DNA of 64,000 nucleotides from Aedes albopictus. Its lineage: Eukaryota; Arthropoda; Insecta; Diptera; Culicidae. Below the pieces are notes generated by a model. It saw only the letters and a program-made list of their open reading frames with translations, did not search any database and was not told the DNA's origin. Positions 10,490-22,243 of the stretch are shown here, piece after piece. The stretch covers positions 478,541,396 through 478,605,395 of the forward strand of contig NC_085137.1 of NCBI RefSeq assembly GCF_035046485.1. Reading direction: 5' to 3'. The stretch's first letter is position 1, and each line of letters opens with the position of its first letter. A program made the translations under genes and the position numbers.

Positions 10490-11399
10490 GAAATGCCGCT
10501 ACTGTTGAATGATGTAGCCAAGGATTTAGCACTGCACCACACACTATATTTACTACCCTGCGGAAAATTTACGCAGTTGAGCGTGAATTTTCCACATTTT
10601 TCCGCACACGAAACTGCTCTTCGAAATTTTTTACCGCCGACGACCGAGCTGATTTCAACGAAACTTAGCTGTCATCGATACACACTGTTTCGGAATTACT
10701 CAAAAGCTGTTTTTTTTTTCAAACGTCCAGACCATTGAAAAACGGTACATTTCAATGTTACTGATACATTCTATTGTAAACTAATGGTTTGAACGCTGAA
10801 TCCAAAAATAACAATGAATTCAAATGTTAATCTATTATTTGGCTATGTAACCATGGAATCTAATGTAAACCTATTGTAATCACTATAAAGAATTAAATTT
10901 TAAAAATACTGTATAATACATTCACAATAGAAAGCAATGTTAACATAAGAATCTGTTGTTTTTCAATTGTTTCTCCCATAGCCTTAATTGTTCGTTTTTA
11001 TCCGGGATACCTGGTGCAATATATTACAATTAGATCATATTGCACTTGAATACGATTGTTATAGAAATGATTATCCTGAATTTGATTAAGCTTTTGATAA
11101 TTCTAGAATTACACATAACCTCATTTGCACCAAGATTTGAACAATTTTTGTGTTATTTAAATGAATCATCCGTAATAGTTAGTTTTAACCTACAGTTAAC
11201 GGTTAAAATGGGTAAAGTTAAGCATAAACATGCTTGAATCTGCCATGGAAATATGCGAGCTGTCAAACCATCAACAATAAATATTGTTGATGATGTAAGC
11301 ATAATATGATTGAGTCAACCATATTACTTGTTCTAATCAATTCATCAGTTTTGATCATTTCTAGCTTCTGATATGCTTCGTTCTATGGCAGTATGCGTA

Positions 11400-12345
11400 T
11401 ACCCACTCAGATTTGATTACCGAACTCGGTAAAATTTTACTGGGTTTTTGAACAGCAGAGTTAACTCAGTAATTAAGAAAACGTCAAACTGTCAAACATA
11501 TACCGACTTTTTCAGCATAAGTTGATGCAGCTATTACTGACTTTTTCGGTAATGTTTTTGCTTGTTTATTTAGTCTTACTGAGTTTTCCAGTTCCTCAAG
11601 CGGTTTTCTACCCTCCCAGTCGACTCAATTTCAATGCATTCCCTCCAACCTTGGGGTCTTCAACTTCCCCTACTGCCTCTCTTTCATGGTGCCATGGTGC
11701 AGCAATGCTCTATGAAAAGATCGAAATCCCTGGCAAGTAATATGGTCCAACACAGTTCCGGCAGAACCAAAGCCAGCAGAGAATTTATATTTCGAATGTA
11801 TTTGCAGCTTCATCCGGAGCTGCTGCATAACTTCCTCAATTCTCAAGAGAGCAATTTCAACTCTTTCAAAAGTCTCCTGCAATTCTTCAACAGAGTAATC
11901 ATTCGCGGAATGTCAATTCAGCCCAGCTCTGTGCTGCTAATCGGGATTTTCGATAACTTACCATCAAAAACAGCAAAGGCATAAAGATAACTCGTTAAAA
12001 ATTGAAAGTTCGCCTGATTGAAGATTCTCCGCCAAAGGTTATGACGCAGAAGCTTTATCTGCCGGTAGGTTTTTTTTCTTTTTTTTTTTTTTTGACAGCT
12101 TGTCAAATGTTTTTATTGCTCAGATGCTGAAAAGTCGGTACTTTCTTTTACTGACTTTCCTCTCTACCCAGTAGATGTTTGGTATTTCTGAGCTATCAGT
12201 ACAAACTGATACCGAATTCAGTAAAAACTCAAATAGCAGTACTGAACTTCAGTGGTTATCTGGGGAAAAACTGAGAACTCGGTATTTATTTCGTTTTACG
12301 ATTCTAAAACCGTAAAATAAATTACCGAACAGAGATATCAAGATT
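11400..12345. mobile_element. Foldback with ACTGA/CGGTAA subterminal repeats
   Basis: Both halves carry inverted copies of TACCGACTTTTTCAGCAT (11503 left; 12120-12145 right, reverse) and scattered TTACCGA, CTCGGTA and CAGTAA words. The centre (11590-12060) is GC-richer, with overlapping 116- and 70-codon frames on opposite strands that match nothing I recognise. It could be a captured host fragment. Confidence 0.45.
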
Positions 12346-12640
12346 GAGTGTGAGTACAATTTCTTGAAGGGATTATATAAAAGTCAGTGCACAAATATGC
12401 TTGTTCGCGACCATAATATGATTGACATGACTTTATTTTTCTCTCCGTGTTCCAGTTCCAGAATGGATCTTTCAAAAAATGTGAAAAATCATTCTTCACG
12501 GGATTCCGTAGGAGTTCCTGAATGAACCTGTGGAAGAATCCTGGAAAGAAATTTCGTTTGTCATTACGTATGTAATAAAAAGAACAATTTAATTCACAAC
12601 GTTGCGCGTGTGTTCTTGAGAGCTGTCAGATTGATCATAA
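12346..12640. other. Unassigned stretch
   Basis: Nothing recognisable beyond a few worn GGAATTCC-type words at the right end. Confidence 0.45.
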
Positions 12641-13450
12641 CTTCAAATATCTTCTGCGTAGTTTCTTCGGAAATTTCTTTTGGATTTTTACGGGGGATGG
12701 GAGGGGGGTCAGTTATTACTTTGAAAATCCGCGCAGTAATTCCCTATCATTTTTATCAGTAATTACTCCACATCTTTGGATGAAATTCTTTCGGCAATTA
12801 CTCTGAAAATTCCTTACGAAATTCATTTGGAAATTCCTTAAGGAAATGTTTGTTCTGAATTCTTTCTGCATTATTTTTAAGAAAATGGCTTTGTCAATTC
12901 CTTCGGAAACTGTCACAGCTATTCGCAATTCCTTTGGTAAAATGTTTCTGAATTTTTTTAGGAACTCATATTTATAAGAAATAAATGTTTTGAGAAATTG
13001 TTGAGCAAATTCCTTTGCAAACTTCTTTAACATATTTTCGGCAATGCTTCAGATTTTTTTCGACTGCAACTTCACATTGTTTTTTTTTTGACAAGGTGAT
13101 TGGACAATCCACTGGGAATTACTTTGGGAATAACTTCGACACTCTCCTGTAAAGTTATTTGCCAATTCCTACGGAAATCGATTGAGTTGTTTATGCAGTA
13201 TTCCTTTTGGGTTTCCTAAATTCCTGTAAGAGTACTATTTGGAGGTTTCTTGACTTTTTTTTTTTAAACTATTTCGGCATTTTTTTTTTCAATTTCGTTC
13301 GGTAACTCTTTTGGAAATTTATTGGCAATCATATCCGCAAATGATTTAAGTTATTATTATTTTGAAAATACCTACGGCAATACTTTCCGCAACTCTTTAG
13401 TAAATTGCTTTGGAAATTTGTCAGGCATCTTCTAAGGGATTTCTTGAGCA
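12641..13450 (-). repeat. Degenerate 12-bp repeat tract, reverse orientation
   Basis: Loose repetition of AATTCCTTTGGAAATT-type words (for example AAATTCCTTACGAAATTC, AAATTCCTTAAGGAAATG). It is the same family as the 22-41 kb field, written on the opposite strand. The 105-codon minus frame here is a by-product of the repeat. Confidence 0.55.
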
Positions 13451-14338
13451 ATTTCATTGGAACAAGCACCAGCAATACACATGCAATTACTGTTGTAATT
13501 CTTATAGTTCCATTCGAAATTTCTAATTCGGAAGGTGCTTTGAAAATTTCATATCCCTTTGGGTACGTTCAATGTAGTACTAGATTTGTAGTACAGAGCT
13601 GAATTATTGTACGGTGAGAAGGTAAGTTCTCCGTTTCTTCAATGAAACGGTGCCAAAAGCGAGCATATAATGATGGCTTGCCTAATTTGATGCTGTTTGA
13701 GCAAAACTTTGGGTAATTGTATGTTGTAAATAAAGTACTTATCATAAAGGTTATTTTAACTGATATTACAAATAATGAAGTTGATATTCATATTAATTCC
13801 TAATGTTCATTTTTTTTTATTTTGAACCAAATATAAAAAAATCGATTTAAACATGTTTTAGATGGTGATTCTGTTTAATTCGCGATTTTTTGAATTTTTG
13901 TTTTTGATTTTTCTAATTTTTATTGTTGATCATACATATTTTTCCTGAGAGCCTACTTGGGATACCGATTGTTTTGAATGAAAATATTTTGAGAATTAAT
14001 GATTATTGTTAATGTATATATATTTTTTTTTCATGGAAAATTTTATTTTTCGTGTAATTTTAAGGAAAATAATTTTAGAATGCACTCAACACCCCTCAAT
14101 CCTTTAACTGTAATAGAATGATGGAGGAAAAAATTAAAATATTTTGATTGCTGTGATTCAGCCACCAACTGCTGAGAGGAAATTACATTTTAATGTCACT
14201 GGAAAATTTGAAGTAACCCTTCGAAAATTTCATTTTCGGTGGGTTTACATGAACTTAAAGCTTACGTTTACTAAATAAACACAAAAAAGACTAAAAGAAA
14301 CGCGCTTGAAAACTGCAGTCGAATGTATGAAAAATAGG
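13451..14338. other. AT-rich unassigned stretch
   Basis: Very AT-rich with long T and A runs; no gene or repeat boundary supported. Confidence 0.5.
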
Positions 14339-14926
14339 TGTGTTAGACCTGTTCACTTTTTTTTGACCTACCCGTGTCACATCAAATTATCAATCCACAT
14401 GCAAAAACAAGTCTTCAGTCCAAAATTGATCCAAATTGATAAAGGTTTAGAGGTGTATCAAATCGATTTTGTGTTTTTTCGAGCATTTTCACGAAAATGT
14501 ACTCCAATATCCAGAAAATTGCACCGAAAAGGTACAGAAAACACCGTTATAATATAGTTGGAACAATACTCTACAACTTTGCCGAAGACAATACGGTGTT
14601 TAAATTGCTTATTTCAAAGTTATTCAACAATTTTCGTTAAAAAATCGCGAAAAAATACAATATTTTTACGGTTTTTCATATAAAAGTCATGTAAATTTAC
14701 ATTGTTTTAAGTGACTAATTTAATAAGCTATTGCTCCTACGTGTTACGAACATTTCGTCCATACATCATTTTAGTGTAGGAATTCGTTTTCATTGACTAA
14801 TTATCAAAAGTTTGTCACGTTGATACTAAAAATCGCATAGAGTTGCCAGCACAAAATTAAACAAAGTTACCCATGATTAAAACGTCATTACATTTCTTTG
14901 TCGTATCTGCATCTGATTCAATTTGG

Positions 14927-14979
14927 TGTAGATGGTTGAGCATGAGACTGCCGATTCGAAGATTCAAGGTTCGAGCCCT
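14927..14979 (+). other. tRNA-like (Pol III promoter-like) segment in left arm
   Basis: A-box-like GTGTAGATGGTTGAGC, then a B-box-like AAGGTTCGAGCCC 30 bases on. No full cloverleaf; probably a SINE head captured by the element. Confidence 0.55.
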
Positions 14980-15449
14980 GGAATAGGATTTTTTGCGTCT
15001 CGATCCAGCTATAAGTTAATGAGACTACACTCTGCATCTCATTGCAATTTGGCATCATAGCCTTGTTTCGAAACCGTAGAGTGCATAGTAAGAATGAAGT
15101 TTCCCTTTATCGTGTAGTTGTGTAGCTTGTGGCTAGAAAGATGCAAGTAATTTCCACAGTTGTATGATAAATTTTGCATCCAGAAGCAGTTCCATCATCG
15201 TATTGAATTGTTTTAGCTAAATTAATCGGTATCAAACAGATGCCCAATATTTCGTCCAGCTGATCTCGTCGACACGATTTCTTGTCAACAAGTAAACTAA
15301 ATATCTAGCTTGTCCTGGAAATGGGCTTAATTGGCAGGTCCCGATCATCATTATTTGGGAGATTGCGTGTAAGTCATGGGTCATAACTCATGGCAGATTC
15401 ATCATCCTAACTGCTACAAAGAAAGAAAAAAAAAATTATTATGTATTTG

Positions 15450-15502
15450 AGCTTGAACCTGGGACCTTCTGATCCGCAGGCTCGAGCCTTATCATCTGTG
15501 CC
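15450..15502 (-). other. tRNA-like (Pol III promoter-like) segment in right arm
   Basis: The minus strand reads GGCACAGATGATAAGGCTCG followed by CCCAGGTTCAAGCTC. It is the inverted counterpart of 14927-14979, showing the tRNA-like segment is part of the repeated arm. Confidence 0.55.
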
Positions 15503-16333
15503 ATTTCTGATACTTGAATCAAAAGACATTAGAATACGATGGCATGACGTCTTAATCATGGGTAACTTTGTTTTAATTCGTGCTGGCAACTCTACGCGAT
15601 TTTTAGTATCAACGTGACATACTTTTGATAATTAGTCATTGAAAACGAATTCCTACACAAAAACGATGTATGGACGAAATGTTTGTTACACAAAGGAAAA
15701 ATAGCTAATTAATTTAGTCACGTAAAATAATGTAAAATTACATGACTTTTATATGTAAAATCGCAAAAATATCGTGTTTTTTCGTGATTTTTCAACTAAA
15801 ATTATTGAATAGCTTCGAAATAAGCAATTTAAACACCGTAGTATCTTCGGCAAAGTTGTAGAGTATTGTACTAACTATATCCTAACGATATTTTCGGCAC
15901 CCTTTCGGAGCAATTTTCTGGATTTATGAGTAAATTTCTGTAAAAACGGATAAAAAAACACAAAATTGATTTGATACACCTTTAAATCTTTATCAATTTG
16001 GCTCAATTTTGGACTGAAGACTTGTTTTTGCATGTGGGTTGATAATTTGATGTGTCACGGAGAATCGGAGAAAAAAAGTTTCAAAGTGAACAGGTCTAGG
16101 TGTAGTTATCACCCATCACTAACGGAGAATGCTTGAGTGTGATGTTTCCTTTCTTTCAAGAGAAGCGTTTGGGGGCCTCCGATATAGCAAAAACCAACCA
16201 AATTTTTGAATGCCTGTCGAACACCCAGCTAAGATAAAGAAATTGCAGAAATTCCGTAATATTTCGCAGTAAAAATTTCGCATAAATTTTAGTGGATTTT
16301 TTTTTCAGAACAATATTTTCACTAATGTATCAC

Positions 16334-16542
16334 TTAAGGACAAGGTATTTGGAGTACATAGCTCAAAATTTCTAGAGCACCGTTTTTTAGAACCATTGAA
16401 CGGATTTGGATGAAAATGCATCACGCTAATTGTTCAGTGGTTGTCAACAGCGTGATGCATTTTAATCCAAATCCTTTCAACGGTTCTAAAAAACGGTGCT
16501 CTAGAAATTTTGAGCAATGTACTCCAAATACCTTGTCCTTAA
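16334..16542. mobile_element. 209-bp foldback element
   Basis: Inverted arms of about 95 bp begin TTAAGGACAAGGTATTTGG and include CTCAAAATTTCTAGAGCACC and AAATGCATCACGCT, around a spacer of about 20 bp. Very good arm match; non-coding. Confidence 0.85.
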
Positions 16543-16677
16543 ATATCAAAAATTTTAGTTAGATGGAAAATAATCTACTTAAGATTTCTAGTGGAATATA
16601 AGTGAAATTTTGAATGAACCATTTCCTATAAGATGTTTTGCCGCAACTCACAAAAAATGCAGATAGAAATTCGATCA

Positions 16678-16839
16678 GGGAATGTCCATAAATTACATCA
16701 CTGCCATTTTCAACACCAACTCCCCCTTTTGTCGCACCTCGTGTATGGAACCTCGGAAATATTTGTATGAGTCGCCACACATTGCTAAACCACCTCCCCA
16801 ACCCCTTTTTGAAGCGTGACATAATTTATGGACGCTTTC
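16678..16839. mobile_element. 162-bp Harbinger-like MITE
   Basis: Inverted ends GGGAATGTCCATAAATTACA and a right end that reads GAAAGCGTCCATAAATTATG on the other strand, with C- and G-rich runs inside. It resembles the elements at 2184 and 37334. Confidence 0.65.
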
Positions 16840-17374
16840 TCACGAAAAGATGAATATAAATTGAACTCAATAGACTCGATGACAATAGAATTCTAAATTT
16901 AGACCAATTGGAAACTTCAATAATACTGCCGTAGTTCTGCCAAGTGACGTAAACATTATTCTAAATTTTGCTGTTACACAGTGACCTGCTATACTAAAAT
17001 GAAAGATCTAGTCATCTGGTGGAAGAAAACTTATACATACAATGATCAAGATTTTTATGCTTGATAACCAAAAAGTATGTCGAAATTGTCAATTTACGTC
17101 AGTTTGCAGAATTACGGCAGAATACCTTTGATTTTTTTCTGCTCCACAGCGTGCGGAAAAATGTAAAATGTGGTCAAAAGTAGTCAAACGGATTATATTT
17201 GGTTTGTTTTTTTTTTTTTTTCATTTGAATAACTAATAAATTTAAAAAATGTTGACTGTTTCAAGACATCAATAAAACGGCCAGCAACCGCAATACTTTT
17301 ATACTAATCATGTAGTAGTTGCTGAATGAATAATTATCATTTTTTGTTTCAATTTTAAGTGACTAATCGAATCG
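16840..17374. other. Unassigned stretch
   Basis: AT-rich; no supported feature. Confidence 0.5.
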
Positions 17375-17880
17375 TCAATCGAAAATTCAGTTTTTATCGA
17401 ACATTTAAATGCTATCCTGTCGAATTGGGAAACCGATAACATTAAGATTACTCGTATTGCTGTGTTTTCGAGCACCTATGTTCGCACATATAATTGATTG
17501 TGATATTTTCTCCGTAAATAGTTCAAATCTGTTTGTTGGAGTCTGGGTGAATCTTTATTAATTACATATCTCGTAAATACATGAGTAACAAACAATATAT
17601 TAACATTCCCAGTGTGCATTGGTCATCGGTGCCCCTTTTGCTCTTTGCGTCGAATTGAATTAGCCCATTTGCTCACAGATGATCTTCCGTGCATCGACAG
17701 AACTGGAACGTACTGTTGTTGTTATATATATTAAACCGAAATACCCAGCCCCAGGGTTGGTCTGTCTATCCATCGGTCAACTGGTTAAATGGGCTTTGTT
17801 GACCACAACTTTACGCCGAAATATACAGCAATGTATATTAAAGAGCCCACTCTCAACCAAGAATATACACCGAGAGCATT
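17375..17880 (+). repeat. Dispersed about 505-bp repeat, copy B
   Basis: Second copy of the repeat at 2641-3145, with the same block order and many point differences. The right boundaries of both copies coincide after ACACCGAGAGCA, suggesting a defined end. Confidence 0.6.
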
Positions 17881-18156
17881 CTATTCTATTAGTCCAAATT
17901 TGAGCAATTTTTATGTATCTATTGCAGAGTTACTGCTGTATTTCTGTGTCCCGATTATTGCGGATACAGGCTTTAGCGAAAAAGTTGTCTACAATGATCC
18001 ATTGAAGTAGTCGGGAAGACCGAGTGGTGGTAACGCGTTTGGATTTCACACTAATGATCCCTTCTCTATTGCACCAATCAACCTAGACTTCAACATGTTT
18101 AAGGACAGACTTGTTAGAATCCCAAAATGGCCGACTTTGGCACCTACTCAGGATTC

Positions 18157-18829
18157 ATGTGCATCATTGGTACAAATATAGGCTCGATTGATTAATCTTT
18201 CGCAAAGTTAGATCCGTTCGGGTAAAACACTATTTTTTAGACAACTCATTTTTGAGCTGTCATATCTCGGAAAACAGTGAACCGAATTGAATGAAATTTT
18301 GAACGTACACTAACAATAAGTAAATGCTTCACAAACTATTAAAACATAGATACTTTTTAAACGTTGAAAAAAGATATCACAAATTGACACTTTTTTGGAT
18401 TTTTCTTGAAAAAAATATGATTGTTTTACATCAATGTCAATAAATTTTAGTGTTGATATCTAAAGATTTTCCACTTCTGTTATCAAATTATCTCTAATCA
18501 GATATATTAGAGCCTATATAGATTGAAGAAAGAAAACATTTAATAATTTTTGTGTGGTATTGTAAATTTGATTTATTTACCTCTATATTGGTAAAAATTC
18601 CAACCCGGTATAACTTAATTCGCCGTGAAAAATATTACATTTTATTACGTCGTATTAAGTATCAATATTTTGTTGATAAACGTTAAAAAATTCATTCAAT
18701 TCGGTTCACTGGTTTCCGAGATATAACAGTTCAAAAAGTAGTTGTCTAAAAAATAGTGTTTTACCCGAACGGTTCTAACTTCGCGAAAAATTAATCAATC
18801 GAGCCTATATTTGTACCAATGATGCACAT
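18157..18829. mobile_element. 673-bp foldback element
   Basis: Starts ATGTGCATCATTGGTACAAA and ends with its complement. Arms of about 160 bp include CTCGATTGATTAATCTTTCG, GGGTAAAACACTATTTTTTA and CGGTTCACT-type blocks. The interior is AT-rich and non-coding. Confidence 0.85.
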
Positions 18830-20344
18830 ATGATAGGTTGACAAACAGTCAAAATTTGAGATTTTTTGATGCACTCTATGAAAAGTTACAACATGTTGAA
18901 TATTTTTGTGGGAAAAAAAAGTTGCCTATCCCAAATATTTTGGCCATCCCCTGTATATCTTCTACTCTACCGACCTTGGTGCCGTCTCCTTTTTGCTCAT
19001 GTTATATCATATCCAAGTGACCTAAGAACTTTAAAACATTCGATAGGTTTCGTGGTGTATTAAAGAATAGGCCTTGATCGCTTCTGAACTGTTATCTTGT
19101 AATTTTAAAATGCACACAGTTTCTAGAAAGTTTTTTCTTGCAATAACCTTTTATCTTTCATTCCTTAAAAAACCTGTGTTCCGAGCACTTCAAGAACTAT
19201 CAACGACGCATATTTTTTCCAAAGAGCTAAATATTCTATCTCTCATAGTTAAGAAGATATCGACTTTTAGCTTCAGAACCTTTTTTTTCAAAAGTCAAAT
19301 CTCAAAAAGGAGCAAACGGATTTTCAATCGCTTGGTGGCATTGAAAAAAAAGTACTCTGTTCTATTGATGGTGAAAAAAAATGTGGGTACCTTTTTTGTT
19401 TGAAGCTTTTTATTGAATTTGAAATATAAGATTTGTTTTCATGGAAACGTATTTGTAACATTAAAATTCAATGAGACGACAAAATTGTGAGTTAATGGAT
19501 GCTCAGAACAAAGTATTGCGAAAAATTCGACGCATAAATTTATATTTAATAAAAACAGATTTTCATATGGAAAACGAAACAATTCAAGCAAATGCACCCT
19601 AACCATCAGAGATAAAACAAAGGTTTCTTTGGCAAGCTTGCTCCAAATAAGTTTTTCTTACCACTTTCACAATGAGGAGGAAAAAGGTAAAAAATAAGAA
19701 GAAACTTTTTCAAAGACACAATGTATCTAAAACTTGGGGTTATGGCACAAACATTTTTGTCTTCGTGAATACGGCTCTGGACCCATTGTGAAGTGTAGAA
19801 AACAGCATTGAATGTTGATACGCTCTCGTTCTCTTTTTATGCAACTGAAATCTAAAACAACGGTCAGTGAAAAAAACGAGAGAACGATGAGTGCAAAAAT
19901 AAAAAAAAATAACAATATAATATGTTTCCATCCAGACTCAAACTCAACTGCGAACCATTTGATTGAAAGGTCTGACTGCGAGCCCTAGGTCTGTCGAAAC
20001 TGTGTATCAAATTTATGCCAAAGACACAATTCTTCATGGCAGCAATGAACCCAAACTCCAAATGTTTGACATTTCTCGGATCATTTGGACATATCACACA
20101 CACGTAAGATAGAGACAAACCACATCTTCTTCTTTGCCGCTTCGTCAAAATGACCTGAGAATAATTATTGTCAAACACCTTTCGTAGTGTAATGGATTAC
20201 TCTGACGAATGTTACGTTGCTTCGTTCTGTTAACCATGAGATGCTAAATTTACATAACTCCTTATGTCTACCAACAACGGCAGAAAACATGAAAAATTGC
20301 CAAATCTATGATGATTAACCTGGGCTTGTTAGGGGAATATCTGT
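18830..20344. other. Unassigned AT-rich stretch
   Basis: Overlapping chance frames of 60-109 codons on both strands, none with recognisable motifs. Sequence near 19300-19400 and 18900 has the low-complexity look of old foldback arms, but I could not pair them. Confidence 0.45.
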
Positions 20345-20593
20345 AAATAAAAAGAAAATCGGGTTAAGTACGGTTCCTTTGAATTCCACTACGAATTTGC
20401 ATCCTTTGACAGATACGTATTTCGACCTCAACTGTAAGGTCGTCTTCAGTGTCTTGTACTTGACTCGAGTCGAGTCAAGTACAAGACACTGAAGACGATC
20501 TTACAGTTGAGGTCGAAATACGTATCTGTCAAAGGATGCAAATTCGTAGTGGAATTCAAAGGAACCGTACTTAACCCGATTTTCTTTTTATTT
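20345..20593. repeat. Near-perfect 249-bp palindrome
   Basis: Arms of about 123 bp run from AAATAAAAAGAAAATCGGG to its complement and meet at TTGACTCG-AGT-CGAGTCAA with a 3-base spacer. I see only one clear mismatch (GGTCG versus GATCG in the arms). Such fidelity means recent formation or continual correction; a long cruciform or hairpin is expected. Confidence 0.93.
20485..20530 (+). ncRNA. Hammerhead-ribozyme-like motif (also mirrored at 20408-20453 on the minus strand)
   Basis: The order of parts matches a minimal hammerhead: GACA (stem I strand), CTGAAGA (core CUGANGA), CGATC ... GGTCG (stem II with a 10-base loop), AAATACGTATC (core adenines, very short stem III, cleavage-type UC), then TGTC pairing back to GACA. 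The G usually preceding the adenines is either inside stem II or the core is one base longer than consensus, so activity is doubtful. Short-stem hammerheads are known in Penelope-like retroelements. This is a candidate only. Confidence 0.35.
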
Positions 20594-22243
20594 GCCAAAT
20601 CTAGTTATTTTGATATTCTATGTTATACTGTTTTTACTCTTTTTTGAAAAAAAAAACTTAAATACGAAACAAGTGATTCGATTTACAGTTATGTTGCTCA
20701 AGTTTTACATCAACCATATAGCATAACTATAAAACATTAAAAAAGGAATCACATGTAAAAAGGTATAGAGTATAAGCTGATGAATATGAATTTTGGCCAA
20801 ATTTGATATTTTTCGAACATTGTGCAGCAATCAGAACCAAAGTAATTGTTTCGATTACAATAGGTGTAGAATTAAATCGATAACTGATTCAATTGTGTTC
20901 AATTGAAATTGAGAAATGAGATTTTGACTATACATTGTTTTCGGCATTGAGGGAGATTGGGATAAAACGCGCTTAAAAAAATGCTAAGTTGCTTACGGAG
21001 ACAATTAGTCTTGGATGAATAGTAATAGTAATTGAGGGGCCCAGAATCAAAGGGGTGTAAGTGACCAATTTGTCGATTTTGAGTTGAGCATACCGAAAAA
21101 TCAAAGAAAATTGGGTCGATTTTGAAACTCCATACATTTTGTATGGGATGAAAATTTGGTGAATAAATTTATTTTATTCGAAAGTGTGTTTTTGTCACTT
21201 ACACTCACAATTAGAAAGTGCTATATTGTAATTTATAAATACGATTGACTTTTAGTCAGCTCCTTCACCACCTTTTTTCCTAAATTTCTAAGTTTTTAAA
21301 TTTCAGGAATCAATTTGAACAAACTTTATCACCATAAAAAATCTAGTATTCCAGCAAATTGAAAACAGGACACATAATAGAGAAAAATATTTGCCTCGAT
21401 CCCCATAAGTTCCGAATCTGAACATTCGGTGCATTTTATACCGAGTCCCCCTCCAGTTTTTCCCCCCAATCCATCGCTAGAACTATTGCTTACAAGGTAT
21501 TCCATATATACGACACCGAGGCACCAAGTGTCTCAGGGTAGTCTGCCGTCCCATCGGAAACGGGGCCTGAGTTTCCTTTACAGCTCGCCCAGCAACCCTC
21601 TGTACCTGAACAAATAAAAGCAATTAATATTCATATCATATGCATAAAATATCGATGTTAATATTAAGGCTGTCGGAGAGATGCAAGACTGAATCGTTAC
21701 CGTGGGACAAGGTGACTACCTCTGTTTTGTATTTCTTAATTGTCACATTTTTTTAGTCAAGTTCATTTTGGTTAACCGAGCAGTAATTAGGATGCGTTTT
21801 AGTGAAAATCACGACATTTTCAATTAATGTCCTCCATGTGGACATGTTCAGGCTCCACTTGAAACAAATAATTGAAGCTCTCTGGTTTGTTTATGTGCAT
21901 CGTGCTTGGTTTTCACCCAGCTCCAAGCTTATGTTTCACTGACAACCGTTCCTGAAGCCTATTGACGAACATTAAGATGATCCGATAATGTATAATAATT
22001 AATTGTTCCAAGGCGCGATAACATGATTTTTGATTTTTGCATGTGATTGTACAACATCTTTTTTAGAACTGTTAACTAAATTTATTCTATATCGACCGGA
22101 ATCTCACTGATAACTTCTCAATTCATTATATGTAAACAATAGACTATAAGGAGAAACTGTGCAAAATTTGGTTGATTTTGGTGAAGTAGGAAAAAAGTTA
22201 CGTTAGTTTTAAAATGGCACAATAATTATCGGCTCACCCTTTA
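20594..22243. other. Unassigned stretch with one LTR-like patch
   Basis: No gene supported. At 21470-21560 the sequence AATCCATCGCTAGAAC, a TATATA run and a GC-richer tail resemble 30655-30760 and, more weakly, 17690-17760, suggesting fragments of one retroelement promoter family. Confidence 0.4.

Larger units (their letters stand above)
7384..11010. mobile_element. Large foldback (about 3.6 kb) with CCCGGATAAAAA ends and subterminal repeats
   Basis: The left end is CATCCCGGATAAAAA and the right end GTTTTTATCCGGGATAC, in inverted orientation. Inside each end are many short variants of 'CAATAGAATTCAATG' and 'GATTCTAATGTGA' (7390-8345 left, 10740-10990 right), typical of transposon subterminal repeats. 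The interior holds a tandem duplication (8557-9205), a SINE tail, a possible gene remnant (9456-9600) and another foldback (10251-10489). No transposase is visible. The two ends may belong to one element or to two related ones. Confidence 0.5.
14339..16105. mobile_element. About 1.77-kb foldback with long arms carrying tRNA-like segments
   Basis: The left arm starts GTGTTAGACCTGTTCAC and the right arm ends with its near complement. Arms of roughly 650 bp stay alignable throughout: CAAGTCTTCAGTCCAAAATT, CTACAACTTTGCCGAAGA, TAGGAATTCGTTTTCATTG and AACTTTGTTTAATTTTG-type blocks all occur in both, inverted. Each arm includes a tRNA-like sequence. No transposase. The arms are clearly diverged, so the element is old or was assembled from two copies. 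Confidence 0.75.

Noticed and set aside
11590..11984. 116-codon plus frame as a host gene
   Set aside because: It overlaps a 70-codon minus frame of equal quality inside a foldback, with no domain or splice signals; kept only as a possible captured fragment.
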